Shown in pieces: positions 1 to 7,956 of a DNA stretch of 57,329 nucleotides. A model generated the notes under the pieces. That model made no database searches, had not been told where the DNA came from, and was given only the letters and a program-made list of their open reading frames with translations. Position 1 is the stretch's first letter, and each line of letters begins with the position of its first letter. The translations under genes were made by a program, and so were the position numbers. The DNA comes from an uncultured Lachnospiraceae bacterium (GTDB lineage: Bacteria > Bacillota > Clostridia > Lachnospirales > Lachnospiraceae), in contig CAJUPF010000009.1 of assembly GCA_910588565.1 (NCBI GenBank), positions 1 to 57,329 of the forward strand, given 5' to 3'.

Positions 1-91
1 TCGGCGAGGGGCTGGATGCTTGAAATCACTGCTTTATTGGCCGGATGCCCTGCAGCGGGGTGCAGGGCACCGTGAATAGTAACCCTATGTG

Positions 92-169
92 TAACCGTTC
101 AGACACTTTTACTGTTACAGGCATCCAGCACATTTAAAGCCGCTTGCGACGAGCGGATAAATGCTTCCT
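92..169 (+). repeat. 78-bp nested-hairpin repeat, copy 1
   Basis: Aligns without gaps to 24174-24251 (minus strand), about 61 of 78 positions identical by hand count. Both copies share the core CTGTTACAGGCATC and the end ATGCTTCCT. In this copy the inner stem CCGCT/AGCGG is kept but the long outer stem seen in the other copy is largely lost. Confidence 0.7.
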
Positions 170-212
170 TTATATCACACTCTAATGTCAATAGCTTAAG
201 ATTTTTCTGCAA

Positions 213-255
213 GATTATGGAGAGCTGGCTAAGCGTCCGTTAGGGAGAGGCCAGG
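213..255 (+). repeat. Conserved-loop hairpin repeat, copy A
   Basis: Stem CTGGC (225-229) pairs with GCCAG (250-254) around a 20-nt loop containing AAGCGTCCGT and GGGAGAG. The same loop with different but paired stems recurs at 21828-21870 (plus) and 9649-9695 (minus). Confidence 0.65.
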
Positions 256-482
256 CAATTTGACCCAAACATCATGGCATTATTTGACAGGTCTGAAAAA
301 TAAATTACTCCTTGACTATATATCAGCTATCATTCAACAGCCAGAGAGAGACTGGCTCTGCGCGTCCCTTTTGATCAACAAATCTTTAGCTCAAGACTCC
401 TCAAAATCGAGAACGAGTCTACGGACAGAGAGAGATACTCTGCACGCCCCTTGAAACACCCTTATAAGCATCCCTTTTCCCC

Positions 483-2213
483 TTAAGCATGAATTGTATA
501 CAATTTCTTATAAATCCCCCCTTTAGCCAACAACTCTTCATGGCTCCCTTCCTCTTCAATCCCACGTTCTGTCAGTACAAGAATCCTTCTGGCATTCTGG
601 ATCGTAGTCAGCCTGTGCGCAATCACAAACGTCGTCCTGTTTTTCGCCAGTTTCTCTAACGATTCCTGTACGACTTTCTCACTTTCATTATCAAGCGCAG
701 ACGTCGCCTCATCAAAAATCAATATCGGCGGATTTTTCAAAAACACCCTTGCAATTGAAAGCCTCTGCTTCTGGCCGCCAGAGAGCTTAATCCCCCGCTG
801 GCCAATATCTGTTTCATACCCATTTGGAAGCGACATAATAAACTCATGGGCATTCGCCGATTTGGCCGCCTCGATCACTTCTTCCCTGGACGCGCCCGGT
901 CTGCCGTAGCGGATATTGTCAAATACTGTCCCTACAAAAAGATACACATCCTGCTGTACAATACCTATCTGATCCCGCAGACTCTTCAACCGAATATCCC
1001 GGATATCTGTTCCGTCAATACGCACTGCGCCGCCAGTTACATCATAAAATCTGGGAATCAGACTGCACATGGTAGATTTTCCCATTCCGGAACCGCCCAC
1101 CAGCGCCACATACTCACCCGCATCGACATGAAGGCTCACATGATTCAATACCTTCTGGCTATTCTCTTCATAACGGAACGAAACATTATCAAAATCAATT
1201 ACGCCATTTACATTAGACAGCTCCTTGGCGCCTTCCCTGTCCATAATATCCGGCTCAATTGACATAATCTCCATAAACCGCTCAAATCCGGTATAACCGT
1301 TCTGAAACTGCTCTGTAAAATCAATCAGTGTCTTAATCGGTTCCGTCAGAACATTGATATAAAGCAAAAATGTAATCAAATCCGTTACCTCAATTCGGCC
1401 GGATGAAATAAAAATCGCCCCTGCAGCTAAAACTACAATTGTAATCAACAGGGAAAAAGAACTTAAACCAGCATGATAGCCGCCCATATAAAAATAACTG
1501 TTTTTCTTCGCAGCCAGAAAACCACCGTTGCCTTTTGCAAATTTTTCTTTTTCAATCGTTTCATTTGCAAAAGATTTCACAACCCGGATTCCGGAAAGAT
1601 TGTCCTCGATCTGGCTGTTGATATCCGATATTCTCTCCCGGTTACGGCGAAATGCACGCTTCATTTTTCCATTGAAAAAATATGCATAGACAAACATCAC
1701 CGGAACCAGCGCAAATGCTGCCAGAGTCAGCGCAGGACTGATACACATCATAATGACAAAAGCTCCGCAGATTTTTATTATGGAAATCACAATATTCTCC
1801 GGCCCGTGATGCATCAGTTCCGTAATATCAAACAAATCTGTCGTGATCCTCGCCATCAGCGCCCCCACCTTCTGATTATCATAAAAGGCAAAGGAAAGTT
1901 TCTGAAAATGTCCAAAAATCTCCGCACGCATATCGTATTCAATTTTAGCCCCCATAACATGGCCATAATTGCTGATAAAAAAATTGCAGTAACAGGATAT
2001 GGCCACCAGCAGTACCATTCCCGCACTCAGCAGCAGCGTCTGGCGCAGAACCTCATCTTTCTCCAGATAGATAACGGAAGATGTTATATATCTGGCAATT
2101 AAAGGAATTGCCAGAGCAATCATGGACGCCAGTATAGCAAAAAACATATCCGCCAGAAATACGCCGCGGTACGGCTTATAATAGGAAATCATTTTTTTCA
2201 GGTTTTTACTCAT
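483..2213 (-). CDS. ABC exporter, fused permease-ATPase (MsbA/LmrA type)
   Basis: Half-transporter of 576 residues that should dimerise in the membrane and export a hydrophobic or drug-like substrate at the cost of ATP. Residues 1-300 form the six-helix ABC exporter domain; residues 338-576 form the nucleotide-binding domain with Walker A GGSGMGKST (373-381), Q-loop Q420, signature LSGGQ (477-481), Walker B ILIFDEA (497-503) and switch His533. The length is normal for the family. It lies downstream of the small membrane protein gene at 2383-2700, with 169 bp and two hairpins between them. Nothing in the sequence identifies the substrate; a lipid-flippase or multidrug role are both open. Confidence 0.93.
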   Translation of the reverse strand: MSKNLKKMISYYKPYRGVFLADMFFAILASMIALAIPLIARYITSSVIYLEKDEVLRQTLLLSAGMVLLVAISCYCNFFISNYGHVMGAKIEYDMRAEIFGHFQKLSFAFYDNQKVGALMARITTDLFDITELMHHGPENIVISIIKICGAFVIMMCISPALTLAAFALVPVMFVYAYFFNGKMKRAFRRNRERISDINSQIEDNLSGIRVVKSFANETIEKEKFAKGNGGFLAAKKNSYFYMGGYHAGLSSFSLLITIVVLAAGAIFISSGRIEVTDLITFLLYINVLTEPIKTLIDFTEQFQNGYTGFERFMEIMSIEPDIMDREGAKELSNVNGVIDFDNVSFRYEENSQKVLNHVSLHVDAGEYVALVGGSGMGKSTMCSLIPRFYDVTGGAVRIDGTDIRDIRLKSLRDQIGIVQQDVYLFVGTVFDNIRYGRPGASREEVIEAAKSANAHEFIMSLPNGYETDIGQRGIKLSGGQKQRLSIARVFLKNPPILIFDEATSALDNESEKVVQESLEKLAKNRTTFVIAHRLTTIQNARRILVLTERGIEEEGSHEELLAKGGIYKKLYTIHA

Positions 2214-2287
2214 CTTTGGCAGCCTCTTTTCCAGGTAGTTTTATTATCGTATCTTTCACTCGAGAACGCAGGGTTACTTTTCACACC

Positions 2288-2362
2288 TACGCCAGCCACT
2301 CCGCTGACTGGCGTAAGGCCGATGCGCAAAGCAAAAGATGGCAGCAGGCCATAGCGCCTGCT
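2288..2362 (-). terminator. Two hairpins between small ORF and ABC gene
   Basis: TACGCCAG (2288-2295) pairs with CTGGCGTA (2308-2315), and AGCAGGC (2343-2349) pairs with GCCTGCT (2356-2362). On the minus strand the second stem is followed by GCCATCTTTT, a weak T-tract, so it may partly terminate transcription from the upstream small gene. Confidence 0.35.
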
Positions 2363-2382
2363 TTCTTGATTGATGAACCGTA

Positions 2383-2700
2383 TCACTTCGGCAAAACCGG
2401 AGCCAGCACCTGTACAAGTTCCTCCCGTGCCTCATTATAATCATACGTCCTCGCAATTTCATCCGCAACATCCTCAGCCGTGTACTGATACACCTTTGTC
2501 CCTGTCTTATCACAAAACACATACGCGGCAAAAATCAAAACTGCAATCAGCATACGAACTTTAAAAAAGGAGAAGTCATCCGACGCTTCTCCTTTCGTGT
2601 CTGTCTCATATTGAAATTCATAATTCCTATCCGGCGCGTCAAACGACTGCCGGACTTTTTGTATGTAATCTTTCCGGGCATTTACCTCTTCCATCCGCAT
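2383..2700 (-). CDS. Small single-pass membrane protein, unknown function
   Basis: A 105-residue protein that I do not recognise. Residues 1-45 are charged and hydrophilic, about 47-62 form one hydrophobic helix (VRMLIAVLIFAAYVFC), and the rest is a polar, probably extracytoplasmic tail rich in Glu and Tyr. An AGGAGG-like site lies about 11 nt before the start. It sits between the histidine operon and the ABC exporter, on the same strand. The topology resembles an anchored regulatory or accessory protein, but no motif allows a functional call. An overlapping frame at 2274-2531 is less plausible because it has no ribosome binding site. Confidence 0.65.
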   Translation of the reverse strand: MRMEEVNARKDYIQKVRQSFDAPDRNYEFQYETDTKGEASDDFSFFKVRMLIAVLIFAAYVFCDKTGTKVYQYTAEDVADEIARTYDYNEAREELVQVLAPVLPK

Positions 2701-2824
2701 ATCCTAACATCCCTCCTGTATTTTCTGTACAACTTTCTACATTCTATGAGAAACAAGGATATGCTATTCCACATTTTTTCCTTGTACTGACGCCTTGCTG
2801 TGTCAGCATGGCAGATTCCAGACT

Positions 2825-4105
2825 TTATCTCTGGGAAAGCTCCCGCATAATATCTTCCCAGGTAACGCCCCGCTCTACCATCAGCACCATCAGATGATAC
2901 AGATAATCTGAAATCTCGTACTTGATCTCCTCTGGATTCGGATTCTTGGCCGCGATAATTGTCTCCGTATTCTCCTCACCCAGTTTTTTCAGAATTTTAT
3001 CGATTCCCTTGTCAAACAGGTAATTCGTATAAGATCCTTCCTTCGGATGCTCTTTCCGGTCTGCAATCACAGCATAGACATCTTCAAACACCTTCAGCGG
3101 ATTCTTTTCCCGATATTCCTTTTTGACAATCGGATGGAAAAAGCAGCTCGGACTGCCCGTATGACATGCGGCGCCAATCTGGGAAACCTTGGCTAATATC
3201 GTATCATAGTCACAATCCGCTGTCAGGGACTTCACATACTGGATATGGCCGGAAGTCTCTCCTTTCATCCAGATTTCCTGTCTGCTCCTGCTGTAATACG
3301 TCATTTTTCCGGAACTGATGGTTCGCGAAAATGCTTCTTCGTTCATATATGCCATCATCAGAACTTCATTCGTCCTGTAATCCTGCGCGATCACAGGCAC
3401 CATACCGTCTGCGTTCAGCTTAAAATCAGACCATTTCAGGGAAGAGGAGAAATTTACCATACGCAGTCCATGCTTGGTGAGCTCTGTCTTTAAGGACATA
3501 ATCTCCTGGCTTGACTCTGCTACAAATTTTCCGGTAATTCCACGCACGGAATCCCTCTTTAAAATATCAATCATATCGTCCATATCGCTGCCATCCATTA
3601 CAACAACAGAGGGGATCGCTGTAATATTCTCAATCGCATCCAGCAGCTTTTTATCCGCTACAAGCATCTCATGAAAATTTTCTTCCATAGCTTCGCTGTT
3701 CTTAAAGATAAAGTCCACGTTATTCACAGATACTAAAACCCTGTCTTTTCCAAACCGCTTGCTGGCTTCCTGTGCCAGGGCAAAACTATCCGGTTTTGAT
3801 CCGTTCAGCACAACCTGCTGACAGCCTGTATAGAACAATTTCTTGATATCTTCAAAACGGTTGATATTGCCTCCGGCGCAGACTTTAATCTCAAGATTCC
3901 GGTTCAGCTCCTTGATCATCTGCAGATTTTTCTCATGTTCTTCGTCATCATCAGACAGATCGAAAATTATAATCTTATCGATTCCGCAGTCGTTATAAAT
4001 CTTCACCTCTTCGAGAATATCTCCGCATGGGGTAAAATCCTTCCGGCTCTTCACCGCTCTGCCGTCTTTTAAATAAATCGTCGCAACAATATTTTTATAT
4101 TCCAT
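2825..4105 (-). CDS. hisIE: HisIE with an extra N-terminal HisF-like domain
   Basis: Catalyses steps 2 and 3 of histidine synthesis: phosphoribosyl-ATP pyrophosphohydrolysis and phosphoribosyl-AMP cyclohydrolysis. Residues 1-220 are a HisF/HisA-type (beta/alpha)8 barrel; 225-335 are HisI with metal/catalytic residues DCDYD (297-301) and C314, C321; 340-426 are HisE with KKLGEE (373-378) and the EISD helix (397-400). Ordinary HisIE is about 200-240 residues, so the barrel is additional. The barrel start aligns residue for residue with HisF (KDG at 13-15), but the catalytic Asp11 is Tyr11 and the second catalytic Asp is Asn128, so it is probably not an active HisF. It is the last gene of the operon, 2 bp after hisB. 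Confidence 0.9.
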   Translation of the reverse strand: MEYKNIVATIYLKDGRAVKSRKDFTPCGDILEEVKIYNDCGIDKIIIFDLSDDDEEHEKNLQMIKELNRNLEIKVCAGGNINRFEDIKKLFYTGCQQVVLNGSKPDSFALAQEASKRFGKDRVLVSVNNVDFIFKNSEAMEENFHEMLVADKKLLDAIENITAIPSVVVMDGSDMDDMIDILKRDSVRGITGKFVAESSQEIMSLKTELTKHGLRMVNFSSSLKWSDFKLNADGMVPVIAQDYRTNEVLMMAYMNEEAFSRTISSGKMTYYSRSRQEIWMKGETSGHIQYVKSLTADCDYDTILAKVSQIGAACHTGSPSCFFHPIVKKEYREKNPLKVFEDVYAVIADRKEHPKEGSYTNYLFDKGIDKILKKLGEENTETIIAAKNPNPEEIKYEISDYLYHLMVLMVERGVTWEDIMRELSQR

Positions 4106-4107
4106 TT

Positions 4108-4695
4108 CTACAAACTTCCTTTTGTCGATAAAATTCCGGAAATGCGCTTATCCGTTCCGGTTGCGTCGTCCAAAGCTCTTGCAAAAGCCTTAAACATCCC
4201 TTCAATTATATGATGATTATTCGTTCCTGACAAGACCTTAATGTGAAGATTCATCCCCGCACTATAAGAAATTGCATAGAAAAACTCTTTCACCATCTCC
4301 GTGTCCATATATCCAACCCGATCTGTCGTAAATTCAGCGTCAAACACCAGGTACGGCCGCCCGGAAAGATCAACGGCACAGAGTACCAGCGTCTCGTCCA
4401 TCGGAAGAATACAGCTTCCAAATCTGCGGATGCCCTTCTTATCTCCCAGGGCTTTTTTAATCGCATCGCCCAGCACAATCCCGGTATCTTCAATTGTATG
4501 ATGGCAGTCCACCGCCAGATCCCCGTTTACATTCAGGTTCATATTAAAAAATCCATGTTTGGCAAACCCTTCCAGCATATGGTCAAAAAAGCCGATTCCT
4601 GTGTCGATAACGGAAATCCCTCTGCCATCCAGTTCAAATTTTAACGAAATATTCGTTTCTTTTGTCTTTCTGTTTACTTTCGCTTCTCTTGGCAT
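4108..4695 (-). CDS. hisB: Imidazoleglycerol-phosphate dehydratase
   Basis: Catalyses step 6 of histidine synthesis, dehydrating imidazoleglycerol phosphate to imidazoleacetol phosphate. The 195-residue product has the two manganese-binding signatures of the family: FFDHMLEGFAKHG and CHHTIEDTG in the first half, and the later pair ending SGTNNHHIIEG. It is the monofunctional form without a phosphatase domain. I chose the start at 4695 because a GAGGAGG site, lying inside the last codons of hisD, is 8-9 nt upstream; an in-frame ATG at 4713 would lie before that site. Operon order hisD-hisB-hisIE. Confidence 0.95.
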   Translation of the reverse strand: MPREAKVNRKTKETNISLKFELDGRGISVIDTGIGFFDHMLEGFAKHGFFNMNLNVNGDLAVDCHHTIEDTGIVLGDAIKKALGDKKGIRRFGSCILPMDETLVLCAVDLSGRPYLVFDAEFTTDRVGYMDTEMVKEFFYAISYSAGMNLHIKVLSGTNNHHIIEGMFKAFARALDDATGTDKRISGILSTKGSL

Positions 4696-4699
4696 ATTT

Positions 4700-5995
4700 C
4701 TAATCCTCCTCAAATCTTACCCGGATCGAATTGGCATGAGCGGTCAGCTTCTCACATTCCGCAAACTGCACAATATCCTGATATACCGGCGCAAGCGCTT
4801 CTCTGGAATAAGAAATAATGCTGGATTTTTTTATAAAATCATCTACGCCAAGCGGCGAGAAAAACTTCGCGGTTCCATTGGTCGGCAGCACATGGTTCGG
4901 CCCTGCGAAATAATCCCCCAAAGGCTCCGAGCTGTATTCCCCGATAAAAATTGCTCCGGCATTGCGGATTTTTGTCATAACTTCAAACGCATTTTCCGTT
5001 ACAATTTCCAGATGTTCCGATGCAATATCATTGGCTGCTTCTATTGCTTCCTCCATCGTCTCCGCCACCAAAATATAACCGTACTGATCCAGCGATTTCT
5101 GAATAATCTCTTTTCTCGATAACTCCGCCGTAAAACGCGCCGCTTCCTCCGACACTTTTTCTGCAAGCGTTTCGCTTGTGGTAATCAGAATTGCAGAAGC
5201 CATCTCGTCATGCTCCGCCTGGGATAACAAATCAGCCGCCACAAACCGTGGATTGGCCGTATCATCAGCCAGTACCAGGATCTCGCTTGGCCCAGCAATG
5301 GAATCGATGCTGACATAGCCGAATACCGCTTTTTTGGCAAGCGCCACATAAATATTTCCTGGCCCTACAATTTTATCTACTTTAGGAATGCTCTCCGTAC
5401 CAAACGCCATAGCCGCAACCGCCTGGGCTCCGCCGACTTTGTAAATTTCATCCACTCCGGCTTCTTTTGCTGCCACAAGCGTAGAAGCATAGACGGTTCC
5501 GTCTGCCGAAGGCGGCGTCGTCATAATAATGCGATTTACTCCTGCTGCTTTTGCCGGAATCACATTCATCAGAACAGAAGAAGGGTACACCGCTTTTCCA
5601 CCTGGAACATAAACCCCGACCGTATGCAGCGGCGTCACTTTCTGACCCAGAATAATGCCGGAATCCTCGCTGTCAAACCAGCTGTACTGTTTCTGCTTCT
5701 CATGGTAAGTCCGGATATTGACTTTGGCTTTCCGGATCACCGCAAGGAGTTTTTCATCTACCAGACGGTATGCTTCTTGTATTTCCTCGTCTGTTACTCT
5801 GATATTCCCCGCGTGGATATCGGCTCCGTCAAACTGTCTGGTATAGGAAAAAACAGCTGCATCCCCCTGTTCTCTGACCGCTGTAATCATATCATTCACC
5901 CGGCTCTCAAATTCCCCATAGTTGTTCGGGCTTCGTTTTAGCAGATTATTTAAGATATCCTTTTTGGACTCACTGTCCAGCTTTAATCTCCTCAT
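4700..5995 (-). CDS. hisD: Histidinol dehydrogenase
   Basis: Zinc-dependent NAD enzyme for the last two steps of histidine synthesis, oxidising histidinol through histidinal to histidine. The 431-residue length is normal. Zinc ligands corresponding to those of the E. coli enzyme are visible: Gln259 and His262 (in SQAEHDE), Asp361 (in LGDYF) and His420 (in TAHANS); the catalytic pair is Glu327-His328 (SEHLE). The last codons supply the ribosome binding site for hisB, so the two are probably translationally coupled. It lies 9 bp after hisG. Confidence 0.97.
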   Translation of the reverse strand: MRRLKLDSESKKDILNNLLKRSPNNYGEFESRVNDMITAVREQGDAAVFSYTRQFDGADIHAGNIRVTDEEIQEAYRLVDEKLLAVIRKAKVNIRTYHEKQKQYSWFDSEDSGIILGQKVTPLHTVGVYVPGGKAVYPSSVLMNVIPAKAAGVNRIIMTTPPSADGTVYASTLVAAKEAGVDEIYKVGGAQAVAAMAFGTESIPKVDKIVGPGNIYVALAKKAVFGYVSIDSIAGPSEILVLADDTANPRFVAADLLSQAEHDEMASAILITTSETLAEKVSEEAARFTAELSRKEIIQKSLDQYGYILVAETMEEAIEAANDIASEHLEIVTENAFEVMTKIRNAGAIFIGEYSSEPLGDYFAGPNHVLPTNGTAKFFSPLGVDDFIKKSSIISYSREALAPVYQDIVQFAECEKLTAHANSIRVRFEED

Positions 5996-6004
5996 CTGTA
6001 CCTC

Positions 6005-6655
6005 CTACTGCGCAATTACGGACTTTAACTCCGTAATCAGCTTTGCAATCCGTTCATGTTCCATCCGCATACTCACCTGGTTGACTACCATCCGCGCAGA
6101 CAGCGGACAAACCTCTTCTAATACACCAAGGCCATTCTCCCGTAACGTAGAGCCTGTTTCCACAATATCGACAATCACTTCCGAAAGCCCTACAATAGGA
6201 GCCAGTTCAATCGAGCCGTTCAGCTTGATAATTTCCACTGTCTGATGCTTTTTATTATAAAAATAGTCCTTTGCAATCTTTGGATACTTTGTAGCAACCC
6301 GTATCAATTCATGATGCTGCAGCAGCTCCTTTGCGCTGCCTGGCCCGCAGACGCACATGCGGCAGGCGCCAAACCCCAGATCCAATACTTCGTAAAGATT
6401 TCTCCCTTCCTCTAATATCGTATCCTTTCCAACTACGCCAATATCCGCCGCCCCATATTCCACATACGTCGGCACATCCGGCCCCTTAGCCAGGAAAAAC
6501 CGAAGTTTCAATTCTTCATTGACAAAAATCAGCTTCCTGGTGCTCTTGTCCTTCATTTCTTCACAGGTAACGCCGATTTTTTCAAAAAGCTCCAATGTCT
6601 GTTTTGCAAGCCTGCCCTTTCCAAGGGCAAACGTTAAATATCTGTTTTCACTCAT
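6005..6655 (-). CDS. hisG: ATP phosphoribosyltransferase, short form
   Basis: First and committed enzyme of histidine synthesis, joining ATP and PRPP. At 216 residues it is the short form, which lacks the C-terminal histidine-binding regulatory domain and works as a complex with HisZ; hisZ lies immediately upstream, fitting this. The PRPP-binding loop VDIVETGSTL is present near residues 163-172, and the N-terminal ALGKGRLAKQT start is typical. Feedback inhibition by histidine is expected to need HisZ. Confidence 0.96.
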   Translation of the reverse strand: MSENRYLTFALGKGRLAKQTLELFEKIGVTCEEMKDKSTRKLIFVNEELKLRFFLAKGPDVPTYVEYGAADIGVVGKDTILEEGRNLYEVLDLGFGACRMCVCGPGSAKELLQHHELIRVATKYPKIAKDYFYNKKHQTVEIIKLNGSIELAPIVGLSEVIVDIVETGSTLRENGLGVLEEVCPLSARMVVNQVSMRMEHERIAKLITELKSVIAQ

Positions 6656-6670
6656 CTTTTATCCCTGTTC

Positions 6671-7840
6671 CTACTCTAAGACTGTCACTTGTTCCCGCTT
6701 CACACGATCTTCTCTGTTTTTCCAGAAGTCCATTCCAATTAATTCGACACGCCCGCCTTTTTTGCGCATCTCCATTGCCAAAAGAACAGCATCCTTCAGC
6801 CGTTCCTTTTTATATACAATTATGTTTCCCTGACTTGGAATGTCAATAGCAATTTTCTGCCTGCTTAAAGCCGCCATAAGCTGATCTACCACAATGGCAA
6901 ATCCAATAGAAGCCGCATGTTTCCCATAATAGCTCAGAAGCTTATCATACCGCCCGCCTTTTAAGATCTGCTCTCCGCTTCCATACGTATATCCGGCAAA
7001 AATAATCCCGGTATAATACTGATAATTGCTTATCATTCCCAGTTCATAAGAAACATATTTGCTGACTCCATACATCTCAAGAACCTTATTCAGTTCTTCC
7101 AGGCGGACAATCGCTGACAATATCTTCGGATAATCCGCCGCAAGCGATCGTGCCTTTGCCATCTCATCCTCTGAAAAATAAAAACTGCCCAGCATCGCAA
7201 ACAATTCCCGCAGATTTCCATCCAGCTTTTTCCTTGTTACGGTTTCCTCCAATCCAAAATAATTCTTATTGGCAATCAGTTCCCGCAGCTCTTCCATCGT
7301 ATCCTCATCAAAATCCGCCGCTTCCATCAGTCCCATAAAGAAATCCGAATGCCCCACATTCAGCTGAATCTCAGTCAGTCCCGCTTCTAAAAGGCATTCC
7401 ACTGCCATAGAAATCATTTCCGCATCCGCTTCCACAGAATTATCCCCAATAAGCTCCGCCCCAAGCTGCGTATTCTCCTTCAGCCTTCCCTGGTAACTGG
7501 AATTATTAATAAACGTATTCCCCATATAATAAAGCCGCAAAGGCATATCCGTTTCTCCAAAATACATCGCAACAGCCCTTGCTATCGAAGGCGTAATATC
7601 CGGTCTAAGCACAAGCGTATTTCCCTCCCGGTCAAAAAACTTGTACAAATCCTTCGACGGCGTCGTCCCGATTTCTTTTCCAAAAATATCAAAATACTCA
7701 AACGTCGGCGTCTGGATAATCCGATACCCATAACATTCCATCGCCCGCTCAAGCTTCTCCTGAAGCGCCTGCTTCTTCTCACATTCCTCATTATAAATAT
7801 CCCGTACACCCTCCGGCGTATGCAATAACTGCCTCTTCAT
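6671..7840 (-). CDS. hisZ: ATP phosphoribosyltransferase regulatory subunit
   Basis: A histidyl-tRNA-synthetase-like protein that forms the regulatory subunit of short-form HisG. The 389 residues contain the class II synthetase core, with TPEGVRD at the start, FFDREGNTLVLRPDITPSIAR (motif 2 region) and GGRYDKLL (motif 3 region), but no full C-terminal anticodon-binding domain. Together with its place directly before hisG, this makes HisZ more likely than HisS. Two ATGs occur six bases apart; I prefer 7840 because AAAGG lies about 9 nt before it, against 3 nt for 7846. First gene of the operon. Confidence 0.93.
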   Translation of the reverse strand: MKRQLLHTPEGVRDIYNEECEKKQALQEKLERAMECYGYRIIQTPTFEYFDIFGKEIGTTPSKDLYKFFDREGNTLVLRPDITPSIARAVAMYFGETDMPLRLYYMGNTFINNSSYQGRLKENTQLGAELIGDNSVEADAEMISMAVECLLEAGLTEIQLNVGHSDFFMGLMEAADFDEDTMEELRELIANKNYFGLEETVTRKKLDGNLRELFAMLGSFYFSEDEMAKARSLAADYPKILSAIVRLEELNKVLEMYGVSKYVSYELGMISNYQYYTGIIFAGYTYGSGEQILKGGRYDKLLSYYGKHAASIGFAIVVDQLMAALSRQKIAIDIPSQGNIIVYKKERLKDAVLLAMEMRKKGGRVELIGMDFWKNREDRVKREQVTVLE

Positions 7841-7921
7841 ATTCATCAGCCTTTCTCAAATTGTCCGCAACAGCCCAGACAAGCTGCCCTGTTCCAACGA
7901 TTATAGAAATTCCCCAAACAC

Positions 7922-7943
7922 TTTAGTATGCTACCATACTAAA
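7922..7943 (-). promoter_or_regulatory. Operator-like perfect dyad before hisZ
   Basis: TTTAGTATG (7922-7930) and CATACTAAA (7935-7943) form a perfect 9-bp inverted repeat with a 4-bp centre. It overlaps the -10 box and spacer of the his promoter, so a bound protein should block transcription. It resembles the site I recall for TrpR-family YerC/HisR histidine repressors in Firmicutes; that assignment is from memory and unverified. Confidence 0.75.
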
Positions 7944-7956
7944 ATATCCTTGTCAA
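7928..7956 (-). promoter_or_regulatory. Promoter of the his operon
   Basis: On the minus strand TTGACA (7951-7956) is followed by a 17-bp spacer and TAGCAT (7928-7933). The -35 box overlaps the stop end of recU. About 90 bp of leader separates it from hisZ. Confidence 0.7.

Larger units (their letters stand above)
1..482. other. Repeat-rich noncoding segment
   Basis: No convincing gene lies here; the only longer open frame (about 260-454, plus) has no family features and no clear ribosome binding site. The segment contains a copy of the 78-bp nested-hairpin repeat (92-169), a copy of the conserved-loop hairpin repeat (213-255), a hairpin AGCCAG/CTGGCT around 349-367, and two related short stretches ending CTCTGCGCGTCCC (about 344-377) and CTCTGCACGCCCC (about 426-458). 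It lies downstream of the minus-strand ABC transporter gene. Confidence 0.6.

Noticed and set aside
260..454. 64-codon plus-strand frame
   Set aside because: Composition is not protein-like, it lacks a clear ribosome binding site and it runs through repeat sequence.
6671..7840. Histidyl-tRNA synthetase (hisS)
   Set aside because: No full C-terminal anticodon-binding domain, and it leads a his operon with short-form hisG, so hisZ fits better.
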